Shown here: positions 48,509 to 57,047 of the stretch, one piece after another
Numbering within the stretch: the stretch's first letter is position 1
How the letters are laid out: each line of letters starts with the position of its first letter
Assembly (NCBI GenBank): GCA_910578615.1
Contig: CAJTRI010000007.1
Coordinates: forward strand, 1 to 64,000
DNA from: an uncultured Duncaniella sp.
GTDB lineage: Bacteria > Bacteroidota > Bacteroidia > Bacteroidales > Muribaculaceae
DNA: 64,000 bases
Reading direction: 5' to 3'
Program-made: the position numbers and the translations under genes
Notes under the pieces: model-generated
The model's database searches: none
Told to the model about the DNA's origin: nothing
The model's input: the letters and a program-made list of their open reading frames with translations, nothing else

Positions 48509-50095
48509 ATGGTAAAGCTGATTGAAATTATCTCCGGCATGCTGCTCATTGCGTCTCTGCCGGCCTATGCCGATGAGCGGTGGGGAGACCTTGGAGACGG
48601 GACATTTGCAAATCCTGTTCTGAATGCCGATTATTCCGACCCGGACGTGATACGTGTCGGAGACAAATACTATATGACATGTTCCGAATTCCATTTCATG
48701 GGTATGCCTATTCTTGAATCAGAGGATATGGTGAACTGGAAGATAATAGGGCAGGTATTTGACAGCATCGACCTTCCGGGCTATTCCTCGATGGAGAAAT
48801 ACGGCTCTGGAAGTTGGGCGCCGGCATTGCGTTATCATGACGGCAGGTTCTGGATCTTCGTCTGTACCCCGGGAGAGGGCCTTTTTATGACCTCTTCCGA
48901 GAATCCTGCCGGGCCTTGGACTCCGTTATACAATGTTAAGAATGTATCAGGCTGGGAGGATCCGTGTCCTCTATGGGATGACAACGGGGATGCCTATCTT
49001 GGCCGAAGCCAGCTTGGTGGCGGCCCTATTATAATACACAGGATGAGCGCTGACGGTCGTGAGCTGCTTGACGAGGGCCGTAAGGTCTATGAAGGGGATA
49101 CGGCTGAGGGAACGAAACTTTTCAAGAGGGACGGATGGTATTATCTCAGTATTCCGGAAGGGGGTGTGGGAACAGGTTGGCAGACGGTGTTACGTTCGAA
49201 GGACATCTACGGCCCTTATGAGGGAAGACGTGTCCTTGAACAAGGTTCCACGCGCATCAACGGGCCTCATCAGGGTGCGTTGGTCGATACACCCGAAGGT
49301 GAGTGGTGGTTTTATCATTTCCAGTCGGCAGGAGCACTTGGGCGTGTGGTTCATCTGCAACCTGTGAAGTGGGTGGACGGTTATCCGAATATAGGTGCTG
49401 ATTACGACCTCAACGGAGTGGGAGAGCCGATGAAGATATGTCGTAAACCGGCCACGGGGAAGTCGGTGGCAGTGATGGCTCCGCAGACATCCGATGGTTT
49501 TGAAGACGGTAATCTCGGCATACAGTGGCAGTTTAATCACAACCCTGACCGCTCCCGTCTGTCACTTGACACCCGTGATGGCTGGCTTGCCATACGTCCT
49601 CTTAAAGCCGACAAGGCTCGTAATTCACGTAACCAGCTTACCCAGAAGATGATGGGCTATCGTGGCCATGCTGTCGTGAAACTTGATTTTGGCTCTATGT
49701 GCGTAGGTGACAGGGCAGGAATCGAGTGCATAGGCAATAAGTTCATGACTGCCGGAGTCTGCATTGACAATGTGGGCGGAAAGGCAGTCCCGGTTCTTTA
49801 TACTGAGTCGGACGGCAGGACTGAGAACCATAAAGAACTGGCAAATGTCGGTGATGGATGCATCTATCTGCGTCTTGACATGAACAGTGTGGATAACAGT
49901 TATTATTTCTCTTACAGTCTTGACGGAATCTGCTATAAATCTGTCGGTTCAAGTTTCGAGATGAGTGACGGAGACTGGAAAGGTTGTCGCAGCGGCATCT
50001 ATGCCTATACGACGGCAGATGACACAAGAGACGCCGGCACGGCTTTTTTTGATTTCTTCGAGTATCGTCACGACGGGCCGGGAGCTACAAGGTAG
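48509..50095 (+). CDS. GH43 beta-xylosidase/arabinofuranosidase
   Basis: This 528-residue exported enzyme has a signal peptide (about 1-20), a five-bladed propeller catalytic domain and a C-terminal beta-sandwich (about 335-525) of the kind found in GH43 beta-xylosidases. The catalytic triad is visible: base Asp44 in DYSDPDV, Asp151 in WEDPCP and acid Glu200 in TAEGTKLF. It should release terminal xylose or arabinofuranose. The start at 48509 gives the signal peptide, whereas the frame from 48404 overlaps the GH92 gene and crosses the hairpin. It is the last plus-strand gene of the PUL and converges on a GH92 gene with seven bases between stop codons. Confidence 0.9.
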   Translation: MVKLIEIISGMLLIASLPAYADERWGDLGDGTFANPVLNADYSDPDVIRVGDKYYMTCSEFHFMGMPILESEDMVNWKIIGQVFDSIDLPGYSSMEKYGSGSWAPALRYHDGRFWIFVCTPGEGLFMTSSENPAGPWTPLYNVKNVSGWEDPCPLWDDNGDAYLGRSQLGGGPIIIHRMSADGRELLDEGRKVYEGDTAEGTKLFKRDGWYYLSIPEGGVGTGWQTVLRSKDIYGPYEGRRVLEQGSTRINGPHQGALVDTPEGEWWFYHFQSAGALGRVVHLQPVKWVDGYPNIGADYDLNGVGEPMKICRKPATGKSVAVMAPQTSDGFEDGNLGIQWQFNHNPDRSRLSLDTRDGWLAIRPLKADKARNSRNQLTQKMMGYRGHAVVKLDFGSMCVGDRAGIECIGNKFMTAGVCIDNVGGKAVPVLYTESDGRTENHKELANVGDGCIYLRLDMNSVDNSYYFSYSLDGICYKSVGSSFEMSDGDWKGCRSGIYAYTTADDTRDAGTAFFDFFEYRHDGPGATR

Positions 50096-50102
50096 TTTGG
50101 CC

Positions 50103-52406
50103 CTAAGGATGGACGGATGACATAGTGAATTCGAGTGTGCCGCCTTGGGTCAGTTCCTCATGACTGACCCATAGGCGGCCAAGTTCTTTGCCATTGAGTC
50201 TCACTCTCTGAATGTATATGTTTTCAGGACTGTTGTTCAAAGCCTTGACTGTAAGTTTTTTCCCGGGATAGAATTCAGGATCAAGTTTTATCTCTATTTG
50301 CTCGAAGACAGGGCTTGTCAGTTCGTATCTGTTGTTGCCGGGGCAGACAGGGTGGAAGCCCATGGCCGCAAGGATATACCATGCCGACATCTGTCCGACA
50401 TCCTCGTTGCCACACAGGCCGTAGACGGAGTCGTCATAGGCGTTACGGCATATCTTGCGCGTCCAGAACTGGGTTAGCCAAGGCTTGGAGGTGAAGTTGA
50501 ACATGAACGGGACATGGTGGTCTGGCTCGTTGGGATGATTGTAATAGTCTCCCCAGCGGAAACGTTCGTCCGCACCCTCGAAGAATGCCGCCAACTCTTG
50601 TTCGAATCGCTCTTCACCCATAAGTTCCTTCATACCGTCTATGTCATGAGGGACAAACCATCCTTGCTGGTAGTTATTGCTCTCCACACATCCCTGCCAG
50701 TGGACATTACGCCCTCTCCACGGCATCCAAGAGCCGTCAGTCATACGTGAGCGGAACCATCCCACGCTGTCGCACCACACACTGCGGTAGGCCTTGGCCT
50801 TTCTGTCAAACTCTACTGCCCGGGAATGGAGTCCCATATTGCGTAACATCTCTGCCACACACCAGTCTGTGTAACAGTATTCAAGCGTTTCTGAAAGGGA
50901 GCCGGGCACGAATCCGTCGGCATTGGTACAGAACCGGCGCACCGAATTTATGGCATATTCCGCAGCTTTCCCGGTATCATAGTCCCGTATTCCCTTGTTG
51001 TAGGCATCGGTCACGACTGATACTGCCGGATTGCCTACCATGCAGCCGGAATAGGCATTTAGAAATTCCCAGCGGGGATAATATCCGCGTCCGCTGTATT
51101 CGGCAATCTGTATGAGTGAGTTTACCTCGTCGTTGACCATACGTGGGTTTATTATTGTTTGGAGCGGGAACTGGCTGCGGAATACGTCCCATCCGCTGAA
51201 CACAGTTCGGTAGACAAATCCGTCTGCCTTGTGGATGTTTCCGTCCGCTCCGGGATAGCTGCCGTCGGCATCCGAAAAGCATCGCGGGTCTATCATTGTG
51301 TGATAGAGTGCCGTGTAGAATATACGTTTCTCCTTGTCTCCACGTTCTCCGCCGCTGACCTTCACCTTTCCGAGTGCGTCTTCCCACAGCCGGCGGGAAT
51401 TCCGGCGCACTCGGTCGAAGTCCATACCTGGAATGTCAGTTTCAAGATTCTTTCTGGCTCCGTCCATACTTACGAAGGATATACCTACTTTCATCAAGGC
51501 CGTTTCCCCCTCATATGTAGGAAATTCGGTGTAGAATCCGAGATGTTTTCCCTGCATGTGTCGCTGAGAGGCTGTTATAGAGGCGTTTCGGATGAATTCG
51601 TGATATACGGGGTTGTCGTTTGAATCATTCTTTCGGCTTATACCGTCCGGGATGTCGGCCTTCCAGACCCCGTATTTGGCCAGCGGACGGTCAAATACAC
51701 AATAGAAATAGACCGTATAGTCGGCATGTCCGTCTCCGTTACCCCATCCGCCCCCTTCCGGCGGACATTTCATCCATCCCTGTATGGCGTGGTCATTCAC
51801 TACCTCGACCATCTGTTCGGTAGATGTTCCTCCGATACGGCGCGCAAGGTCTATCTGTATGCGGGATGTGGATGATTCGGGATATGTGAACCTCAGTATG
51901 CCGGAACGTGGTGCAGCTGCAAGTTCTACCTTTATGCCATAGTCATCGAGCATCACCGAGTAGCAGTCAACCAAGGCCTTCTCAGTGGAGTGGCTGAAAC
52001 GTGAGCGATAGCCTTCTTCGGGCTTGTCATCATATCCCTTGAATGTCCTAAGAGGGCCGTTGGTGGGCATGATGAGGAAGTTGCCAAGGTCTCCATACCA
52101 GCCTATGCCGCTCATGTGGGTAAGGCTGAAACCCTCTATGCTCTTGTGGTGATATGAATATCCCGGGCCTGTGTCGCCACCTGTATGGGTGTCGGGGCTG
52201 AGTTGTACAAGTCCGAAAGGGGTGCATACTCCCGGAAAGGTCTTTCCAAGTTCGTTGACATCACCGTTGCCACCCTCGTCGGCGATAGTCGCTCCGATCA
52301 TGGGGCATACGTAGTTGGCGAGAGATTCTTTTCCAAGGGCGTCAGACGGAAAGGACGTCATGGCTAATAGAGACAGACCTATAATAAGGGTTATGTCAGA
52401 TGTCAT
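50103..52406 (-). CDS. GH92 alpha-mannosidase-like enzyme (second)
   Basis: This 767-residue exported enzyme has a signal peptide (about 1-24) and both GH92 domains. The N-terminal block reads FPGVCTPFGLVQLSPDT and the barrel block reads GNEDVGQMSAWY at 666-677, with Glu668 where the other GH92 of this window has Asp637. It is distant from that enzyme, so a different mannosidic linkage is likely. It is the last gene of a three-gene minus-strand operon, 19 bases after the AraC regulator. Confidence 0.9.
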   Translation of the reverse strand: MTSDITLIIGLSLLAMTSFPSDALGKESLANYVCPMIGATIADEGGNGDVNELGKTFPGVCTPFGLVQLSPDTHTGGDTGPGYSYHHKSIEGFSLTHMSGIGWYGDLGNFLIMPTNGPLRTFKGYDDKPEEGYRSRFSHSTEKALVDCYSVMLDDYGIKVELAAAPRSGILRFTYPESSTSRIQIDLARRIGGTSTEQMVEVVNDHAIQGWMKCPPEGGGWGNGDGHADYTVYFYCVFDRPLAKYGVWKADIPDGISRKNDSNDNPVYHEFIRNASITASQRHMQGKHLGFYTEFPTYEGETALMKVGISFVSMDGARKNLETDIPGMDFDRVRRNSRRLWEDALGKVKVSGGERGDKEKRIFYTALYHTMIDPRCFSDADGSYPGADGNIHKADGFVYRTVFSGWDVFRSQFPLQTIINPRMVNDEVNSLIQIAEYSGRGYYPRWEFLNAYSGCMVGNPAVSVVTDAYNKGIRDYDTGKAAEYAINSVRRFCTNADGFVPGSLSETLEYCYTDWCVAEMLRNMGLHSRAVEFDRKAKAYRSVWCDSVGWFRSRMTDGSWMPWRGRNVHWQGCVESNNYQQGWFVPHDIDGMKELMGEERFEQELAAFFEGADERFRWGDYYNHPNEPDHHVPFMFNFTSKPWLTQFWTRKICRNAYDDSVYGLCGNEDVGQMSAWYILAAMGFHPVCPGNNRYELTSPVFEQIEIKLDPEFYPGKKLTVKALNNSPENIYIQRVRLNGKELGRLWVSHEELTQGGTLEFTMSSVHP

Positions 52407-52425
52407 GGTATGGAGTCGGATATTG

Positions 52426-53307
52426 TTATATTTTGTTTTGGTTTCTGTATGCTTTCGGACTCATTCCCATAATACGGGAGAATAAGCGTGAGAAATAGAA
52501 CTGGTCGTCTATTCCGAGTTTGAAACTGATTTGGTTGAGTTTCATGGAGGTAGTGTCGAGCAGTTCGCAGGCCCGGCGTATCTTCATGAGGTTGAAGTAG
52601 GCCAGCGGGCTGTGGCCGGTTCTTTCTTTGAACACTACCGAAAGGCGTGATGGTGAGAGACCTGAGTATTCGGCTATCTCTGCAAGGGTGAGACGGCGTT
52701 CGGTATTTTCGCCGAAATATCTGATTACGGCATCGGCGATGCCTGTGTTGTCGGGATTGTCTGCCGCGTTGCGATATTGTCGGATATAGCGCAGTGTAGC
52801 GAGATAATGCTGGAATGAGGCCATGGCATAGCGTATGCTCTCGATGGCGAACGAGGATGAGAGCGTGGAGAATATTTCCTCGAACAGGGATGTACGGTCA
52901 CGTATACGTGAATCAGCACCCGGCGAGACTTCGAGCGGAGTAGTACACCCGTCGGCATAATATCCTGCAAGCGGGCCTTTGAAGTGTATCCAGTAGATAG
53001 TCCAGGGGTCGTCGTCATTAGCGCCATAGGAGTGAGGAATACCCACGGGCAATATGAAATAGTGTCCGCGTCCCACGTCATGGCGCTCTCCGTCGGCTTC
53101 ATACCATCCCCTGCCGTCTACACAGTAGATGAACACATACTGGTCGATAGGTTCGCGACGTATGCGGTAATGGTGGCTGGCAGCCGGATAATGGCCTATA
53201 TCGGTGATATATATGTTGGAGGCGAGCGGGTCATCCTCGATTATATCCAGAATAGCTTTTGGAATAACGAGTGACCGCTCGCCATGAAATCCGTCCTTCA
53301 ACTTCAT
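52426..53307 (-). CDS. AraC-family transcriptional regulator
   Basis: This 293-residue cytoplasmic DNA-binding protein has an N-terminal cupin-like sugar-binding domain (about 40-110, with YVFIYCVDGRGWYEADG and HYFILPVGIPHSYG) and a C-terminal double helix-turn-helix domain (about 205-290, LTLAEIAEYSGLSPSRLSVVF and SPKAYR). This is the layout of regulators that respond to a cytoplasmic sugar, such as AraC, MelR or RafR. It lies between the clan GH-D and GH92 genes with gaps of 17 and 19 bases, so it probably controls its own operon and perhaps the divergent epimerase gene. Confidence 0.92.
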   Translation of the reverse strand: MKLKDGFHGERSLVIPKAILDIIEDDPLASNIYITDIGHYPAASHHYRIRREPIDQYVFIYCVDGRGWYEADGERHDVGRGHYFILPVGIPHSYGANDDDPWTIYWIHFKGPLAGYYADGCTTPLEVSPGADSRIRDRTSLFEEIFSTLSSSFAIESIRYAMASFQHYLATLRYIRQYRNAADNPDNTGIADAVIRYFGENTERRLTLAEIAEYSGLSPSRLSVVFKERTGHSPLAYFNLMKIRRACELLDTTSMKLNQISFKLGIDDQFYFSRLFSRIMGMSPKAYRNQNKI

Positions 53308-53324
53308 GAGTGTGAAGAGGATGA

Positions 53325-55469
53325 TTATTTTCTGTCAAGACGGAATATTCTCACATCCTTGGCAGGTATTGTAAGTGATGTTTCTGAGGGGGAGAAGGTC
53401 TCGCCTGTCCATAGCTCTTTGACTCCGGCAAATTCTCCTGCCTTTACGCCGAGGCGTGAGTAGGGAATCTCGATATTCTTGGCGCCGGAGGCAGTGTCGT
53501 AGTTGAACACCACGTAGTAAAGTGACTCGGGGGTGTCGAGATAGAATTCAGAGTCAACGGAAATGTCATTGTGATTGTAAAGTGTCGAGAAGTTGTCAAA
53601 CTTGCCGTCAACGGGGCGGAATGTCTTGCCGATACGTCCCATGGCTGTGAGATCCTTGTTGGACGCATAGTTTGTGGCCAGCGCGCGCTCCTCGTCATAG
53701 CCTACCACTTTGAAAGGCTTGCCGTACATGTCCTTCGTGGGGCCTTCATAGGCATATGTGCCGCCGAGAAGGGTCATGCCTGTCATGAGGCCGCAGGTGT
53801 AGCGGATGCGTGACTCGTTCTCATCGTTTGAACCTTTGCCTGAGAAGGGTACTTTTGAGAGGCACATATGGTCAGGGTCATTGAAGGCATATACCTTGTC
53901 AAGCCACCAAGAGCCGTTGATGCAGTTGAGGGTGTACATTGACTGGGGTAGGTCGCCCCATGCGTCGCAGCCTATGCGCCTTACGTGGGCCTTGGCGGGG
54001 AATATGGGTGCTATTGAGTAGTCAAGCATCATGTCGCCTGCAAATTCGGTGACGTAGTCCATGCCGATATTGTAGGCTTGGAGTCCCGTGGTCACGTTCG
54101 GGTCATACCATTGGTCGGCTTCCTGAGTGCCGTTGTTCATAAAGTCTATCTTAACAAACTCGAATCCGAGTTTACGGAATTTCTCGAACGTGCGGCGGTT
54201 GCTTTCCTTTACGGCCGGATGTGTGGGGTCAAGAGACCAGCCGTTTATCTTGCGTGGCTTTCCATCGGCTTTGAGCACCATTTCGCCGAGACGTCCGCCT
54301 TCCCATAGTTCGTTGTTGCGGATGGCGTCCTCGCCTCCCCAATAGCTGAACGGGGTGGCATATATACCTGCGGCAAAGCCGAGAGCCTTGCATTTGTCGG
54401 CAAATTTGCGCAATTCGTCATCGCTTAGAGCGTTCCAGCCTGAATCAAGCACTATATGGCAGCGTCCTTTCTCATTGTGGAATCCGGCCGGTTTGAGTTC
54501 TTTTTCAAAATAGTCAAGCACGCTCATGGCCGACTCATAGTTGAGTCCCCATTCCATGCCGCCCCATGACTGCCATCCGAAGAGTGACTCATCTTTGTCC
54601 CACTCGTATTTGGGGCATAGCACGGTATTGGCCACTCCGAAGGTTTCGAGACCGTCACGCCAGTCTTCAAAGGCTCCTACCATGAAACGCGGTGAGGCAA
54701 TCTTCTTGCCGCGTACCTCGCCGTGTTCTTTTGAGGAGGCACGTCCGTCAGTGAAAGTGTCCCACGTGCGGTCACTGATGTATCCGGCCTCGGCAGTGAG
54801 TCCGGCAATGGTGTTGTTATCGCCGGGGATTACCGTTATGCCGGCTTTCCAGACCGAATGATCCACGGAGCCTATCACTACGGCCTTTCTTGTGTCGACA
54901 TTGTATATGGCAGTGGCCTCGCATGAGGTAACTGACTTGCCCGGCTCCCATTTGCGAGAATTGAATGTTGCCCAGTTGTCGTTGGCAAAGGGCATGTCGT
55001 AAATCCTTATGTCACCCTTGCCGGTTATGAGGCTCGTGGGTGCGGAGGTGGTGATAGGGGAGATGTTGGTGGAGCTTGTGGGTGTCTCGGAGACAATGAC
55101 GGCATCAGTCAGAATATACGGCAAGGATGGATAAACGTATATATTGTGATGCAGTTCGCTTTTGCCGTCAAGACCGTGGTAGCGGTAGGTGTGGCGTCGA
55201 CCCTCGCCAAATGCGTCCTTGATGCGGACGGATGACAGCGAGACCTCGGGATAGTCTTTGGCATATATTGTGTCGCGATTGGCATCTACGGCTCTGACCG
55301 TGGCTCCTTGAAGCAGGGTCTTTCCGTTCTGGCGATAAGCCAGTGTAGAGGTTTCTTTATCATATTTGAATTCCCACTTTCCGTCTTTAACGTCTTTGTT
55401 GCCGGCGATGGCCGTCAAGGGTGCTGAGGCGAGAAGCAGGGCAAGATAATTAAAAGTCAGTACTTTCAT
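53325..55469 (-). CDS. Clan GH-D (GH27/GH36-like) exported glycosidase, paralogue
   Basis: This 714-residue exported enzyme has a signal peptide (about 1-22), a beta-sandwich (about 25-285), a TIM barrel and a C-terminal beta domain. It is homologous along its length to the enzyme at 33198-35642, with shared blocks such as PRFMVGAFEDWRDG, GWQSWGG, SLDPTHP and QWYDPNVTTG. Nucleophile candidate Asp442 lies in FVKIDFM and acid/base candidate Asp502 in GCDAWGD. The LDSGWN block (341-346) keeps the clan pattern. An exo-alpha-galactosidase or a related alpha-glycosidase is expected. It is the first gene of its operon. A TAATTTTG element at 55508-55501 on the minus strand is a likely -7 box. Confidence 0.77.
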   Translation of the reverse strand: MKVLTFNYLALLLASAPLTAIAGNKDVKDGKWEFKYDKETSTLAYRQNGKTLLQGATVRAVDANRDTIYAKDYPEVSLSSVRIKDAFGEGRRHTYRYHGLDGKSELHHNIYVYPSLPYILTDAVIVSETPTSSTNISPITTSAPTSLITGKGDIRIYDMPFANDNWATFNSRKWEPGKSVTSCEATAIYNVDTRKAVVIGSVDHSVWKAGITVIPGDNNTIAGLTAEAGYISDRTWDTFTDGRASSKEHGEVRGKKIASPRFMVGAFEDWRDGLETFGVANTVLCPKYEWDKDESLFGWQSWGGMEWGLNYESAMSVLDYFEKELKPAGFHNEKGRCHIVLDSGWNALSDDELRKFADKCKALGFAAGIYATPFSYWGGEDAIRNNELWEGGRLGEMVLKADGKPRKINGWSLDPTHPAVKESNRRTFEKFRKLGFEFVKIDFMNNGTQEADQWYDPNVTTGLQAYNIGMDYVTEFAGDMMLDYSIAPIFPAKAHVRRIGCDAWGDLPQSMYTLNCINGSWWLDKVYAFNDPDHMCLSKVPFSGKGSNDENESRIRYTCGLMTGMTLLGGTYAYEGPTKDMYGKPFKVVGYDEERALATNYASNKDLTAMGRIGKTFRPVDGKFDNFSTLYNHNDISVDSEFYLDTPESLYYVVFNYDTASGAKNIEIPYSRLGVKAGEFAGVKELWTGETFSPSETSLTIPAKDVRIFRLDRK

Positions 55470-55500
55470 GGCGGTGTAACTGTTGTGATTAAATTTTTTA

Positions 55501-55508
55501 CAAAATTA
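55501..55508 (-). promoter_or_regulatory. Promoter -7 element of the clan GH-D/AraC/GH92 operon
   Basis: TAATTTTG on the minus strand matches TAnnTTTG and lies 31 bases before the start codon. No -33 box is obvious. Confidence 0.45.
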
Positions 55509-55574
55509 GGGATAATCCATTGTTTCATTCCCGCATGTTGCGTCAAAATTTATGAATTTTCAGTCAAATGAGGC

Positions 55575-55604
55575 TTGTTGGCAGCATGGTTATAAGTAAA
55601 TTTG
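55575..55604 (+). promoter_or_regulatory. Promoter of the aldose 1-epimerase gene
   Basis: TTG at 55575-55577, a 19-base spacer and TAAATTTG at 55597-55604 fit the consensus. This promoter lies downstream of the ATG at 55568, which supports the later start codon at 55628. Confidence 0.55.
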
Positions 55605-55627
55605 CGTCATATCTTACAGTAACGAAA

Positions 55628-56635
55628 ATGTGCAAGGAATACAGGATTTTCAATAATGACGGGGCATCGGTATCTCTTACCGATATAGGTGCCGGGATTG
55701 TCTCTGTCATAGTTCCAGACCGTGATGGAAACATGGCCGACGTGGTCTTGGGGTACAGGAATCTTCGGGATTATTTTTATGACGGGCCGTGTGCCGGAAA
55801 GACCCCGGGACGCTTTGCCAACCGAATAGCGCTCGGCAGGTTCTCGATAGACGGCCGGGTGTATGATCTTGAATGTAACAACGGCCCCAATGCTCTGCAC
55901 GGAGGCCCGTGCGGATTCCATAACAGGATATGGGATGCCGAGGAGATTCCCGGAGGTGTGATATTCCGTTATACTTCTGCCGATGGTGAGGAAGGATATC
56001 CGGGACGGCTCGATGTCGAGGTGGGATATGTATGGCAGGATGGAAACGTACTGACCATAGACTATAAGGCCGTTACAGACGCGCCAACCATAGTCAATCT
56101 CACTAACCATGCCTATTTCAATCTTTCGGGACATTCGTCGGGTTCGTGTCTTGACCATCTTCTGAGGCTTGACTGCGGTATGAGGCTTCCGTCCGATGAT
56201 ACCGACATCCCTCTCGGAATCGTGGCGCCTGTCATTGGCACCCCTATGGATTTTACCGTGTTCAAGTCGCTTGGCCGGGATATTGGCCGGGGTTTTGAGA
56301 ATCTGTCGACGGGAAGGGGATATAACCATTTCTTCCTGATAGACGGATGGGTCGGTGACGGCTCCCTCCGCCATGCCGCTACATTGAAAGACATGAAATC
56401 AGGTCGGTGTCTTGATGTGCTCACAACCCAGAGCGGACTCATGCTCTACACGGGCAACTGGCTTGATGGTTCGCCTCTGAACAAGGATGGACGACCCTAC
56501 CGTGACTATGACGGGGTGGCATTGGAATGTCAGGCAGCCCCCGACTCACCAAACCATCCCGGGTTCCCGTCTGTCATACTGCGTCCCGGAGAGGTTTACA
56601 GACACAGGATTGTCTATCGCTTCTCTGCCGAGTGA
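55628..56635 (+). CDS. galM: Aldose 1-epimerase (mutarotase)
   Basis: This 335-residue protein converts the beta anomer of galactose or glucose to the alpha anomer used by galactokinase. The family motifs are present: GRFANRI (61-67), HGG (91-93), the catalytic His161 in NLTNHAYFNL and the catalytic Glu300 in ALECQAAPDSPNHP. No signal peptide is seen from the chosen start, so it is predicted to be cytoplasmic. The promoter position decides for the start at 55628. It is divergent from the clan GH-D operon, which fits processing of galactose released by these enzymes. Confidence 0.92.
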   Translation: MCKEYRIFNNDGASVSLTDIGAGIVSVIVPDRDGNMADVVLGYRNLRDYFYDGPCAGKTPGRFANRIALGRFSIDGRVYDLECNNGPNALHGGPCGFHNRIWDAEEIPGGVIFRYTSADGEEGYPGRLDVEVGYVWQDGNVLTIDYKAVTDAPTIVNLTNHAYFNLSGHSSGSCLDHLLRLDCGMRLPSDDTDIPLGIVAPVIGTPMDFTVFKSLGRDIGRGFENLSTGRGYNHFFLIDGWVGDGSLRHAATLKDMKSGRCLDVLTTQSGLMLYTGNWLDGSPLNKDGRPYRDYDGVALECQAAPDSPNHPGFPSVILRPGEVYRHRIVYRFSAE

Positions 56636-56666
56636 CGGGCTGGGGGACGGATATGCGAAAAAAGTA

Positions 56667-56698
56667 TTTGGATGGAATGGGGATTTTTGCTACTTTTG
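56667..56698 (+). promoter_or_regulatory. Promoter of the cobalamin operon
   Basis: TTTG at 56667-56670, a 20-base spacer and TACTTTTG at 56691-56698 are a full match to the Bacteroidales -33/-7 consensus. Transcription would begin just before the riboswitch. Confidence 0.75.
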
Positions 56699-56704
56699 CG
56701 GTGA

Positions 56705-56884
56705 GTTTTGGTGATGTGTCTCTTTCGGGAGATGCGTTGAAAAGGGAACCGGGTGAGACTCCCGGACAGACCCGCTGCTGTGATTCCCATCTACAACTCA
56801 CTCCGCATAAGGCCACTGTCCGCCCTTAGGACGGGAAGGCGCGGAGGGAGGGGATAAGTCAGAAGACCTGCCGGAACTTGTGAA
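56705..56884 (+). ncRNA. Cobalamin (B12) riboswitch
   Basis: The leader carries the conserved parts of the adenosylcobalamin-type aptamer in order: AAAAGGGAACCGGGTGAGA (56740-56758), CCCGCTGCTGTG (56770-56781), GCCACTG (56812-56818), GGGAAGGCG (56833-56841) and the B12 box AGTCAGAAGACCTGCC (56857-56872). When cobalamin is abundant the aptamer should fold and turn off the downstream operon. The edges are approximate. The 175 bases between the B12 box and the start codon at 57048 form a long expression platform. Confidence 0.93.
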
Positions 56885-57047
56885 ACCATGTTTTGACGTT
56901 TTCGGGATTTTAAGACGACAAGACAACTTGTGAAGACTCGGTGCAGAGGGTGCCCGCGTGGCGTGCCTGTCTGTATGCAGTACGGTCGATGCTCGTTGTG
57001 ATTATGCGTTCCTTTCCCGGAACAGTAGAATGAGTAATTGACAAGAT
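56885..57047 (+). promoter_or_regulatory. Expression platform between B12 riboswitch and receptor gene
   Basis: This gene-free leader holds a second copy of AACTTGTGAA at 56925-56934, the first ending the aptamer at 56875-56884. It also has a small GTTCC/GGAAC hairpin (57008-57012 with 57019-57023) and a three-codon ATG ORF at 57030-57041. No intrinsic terminator is obvious, so control of translation initiation is more likely than termination. Confidence 0.45.
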
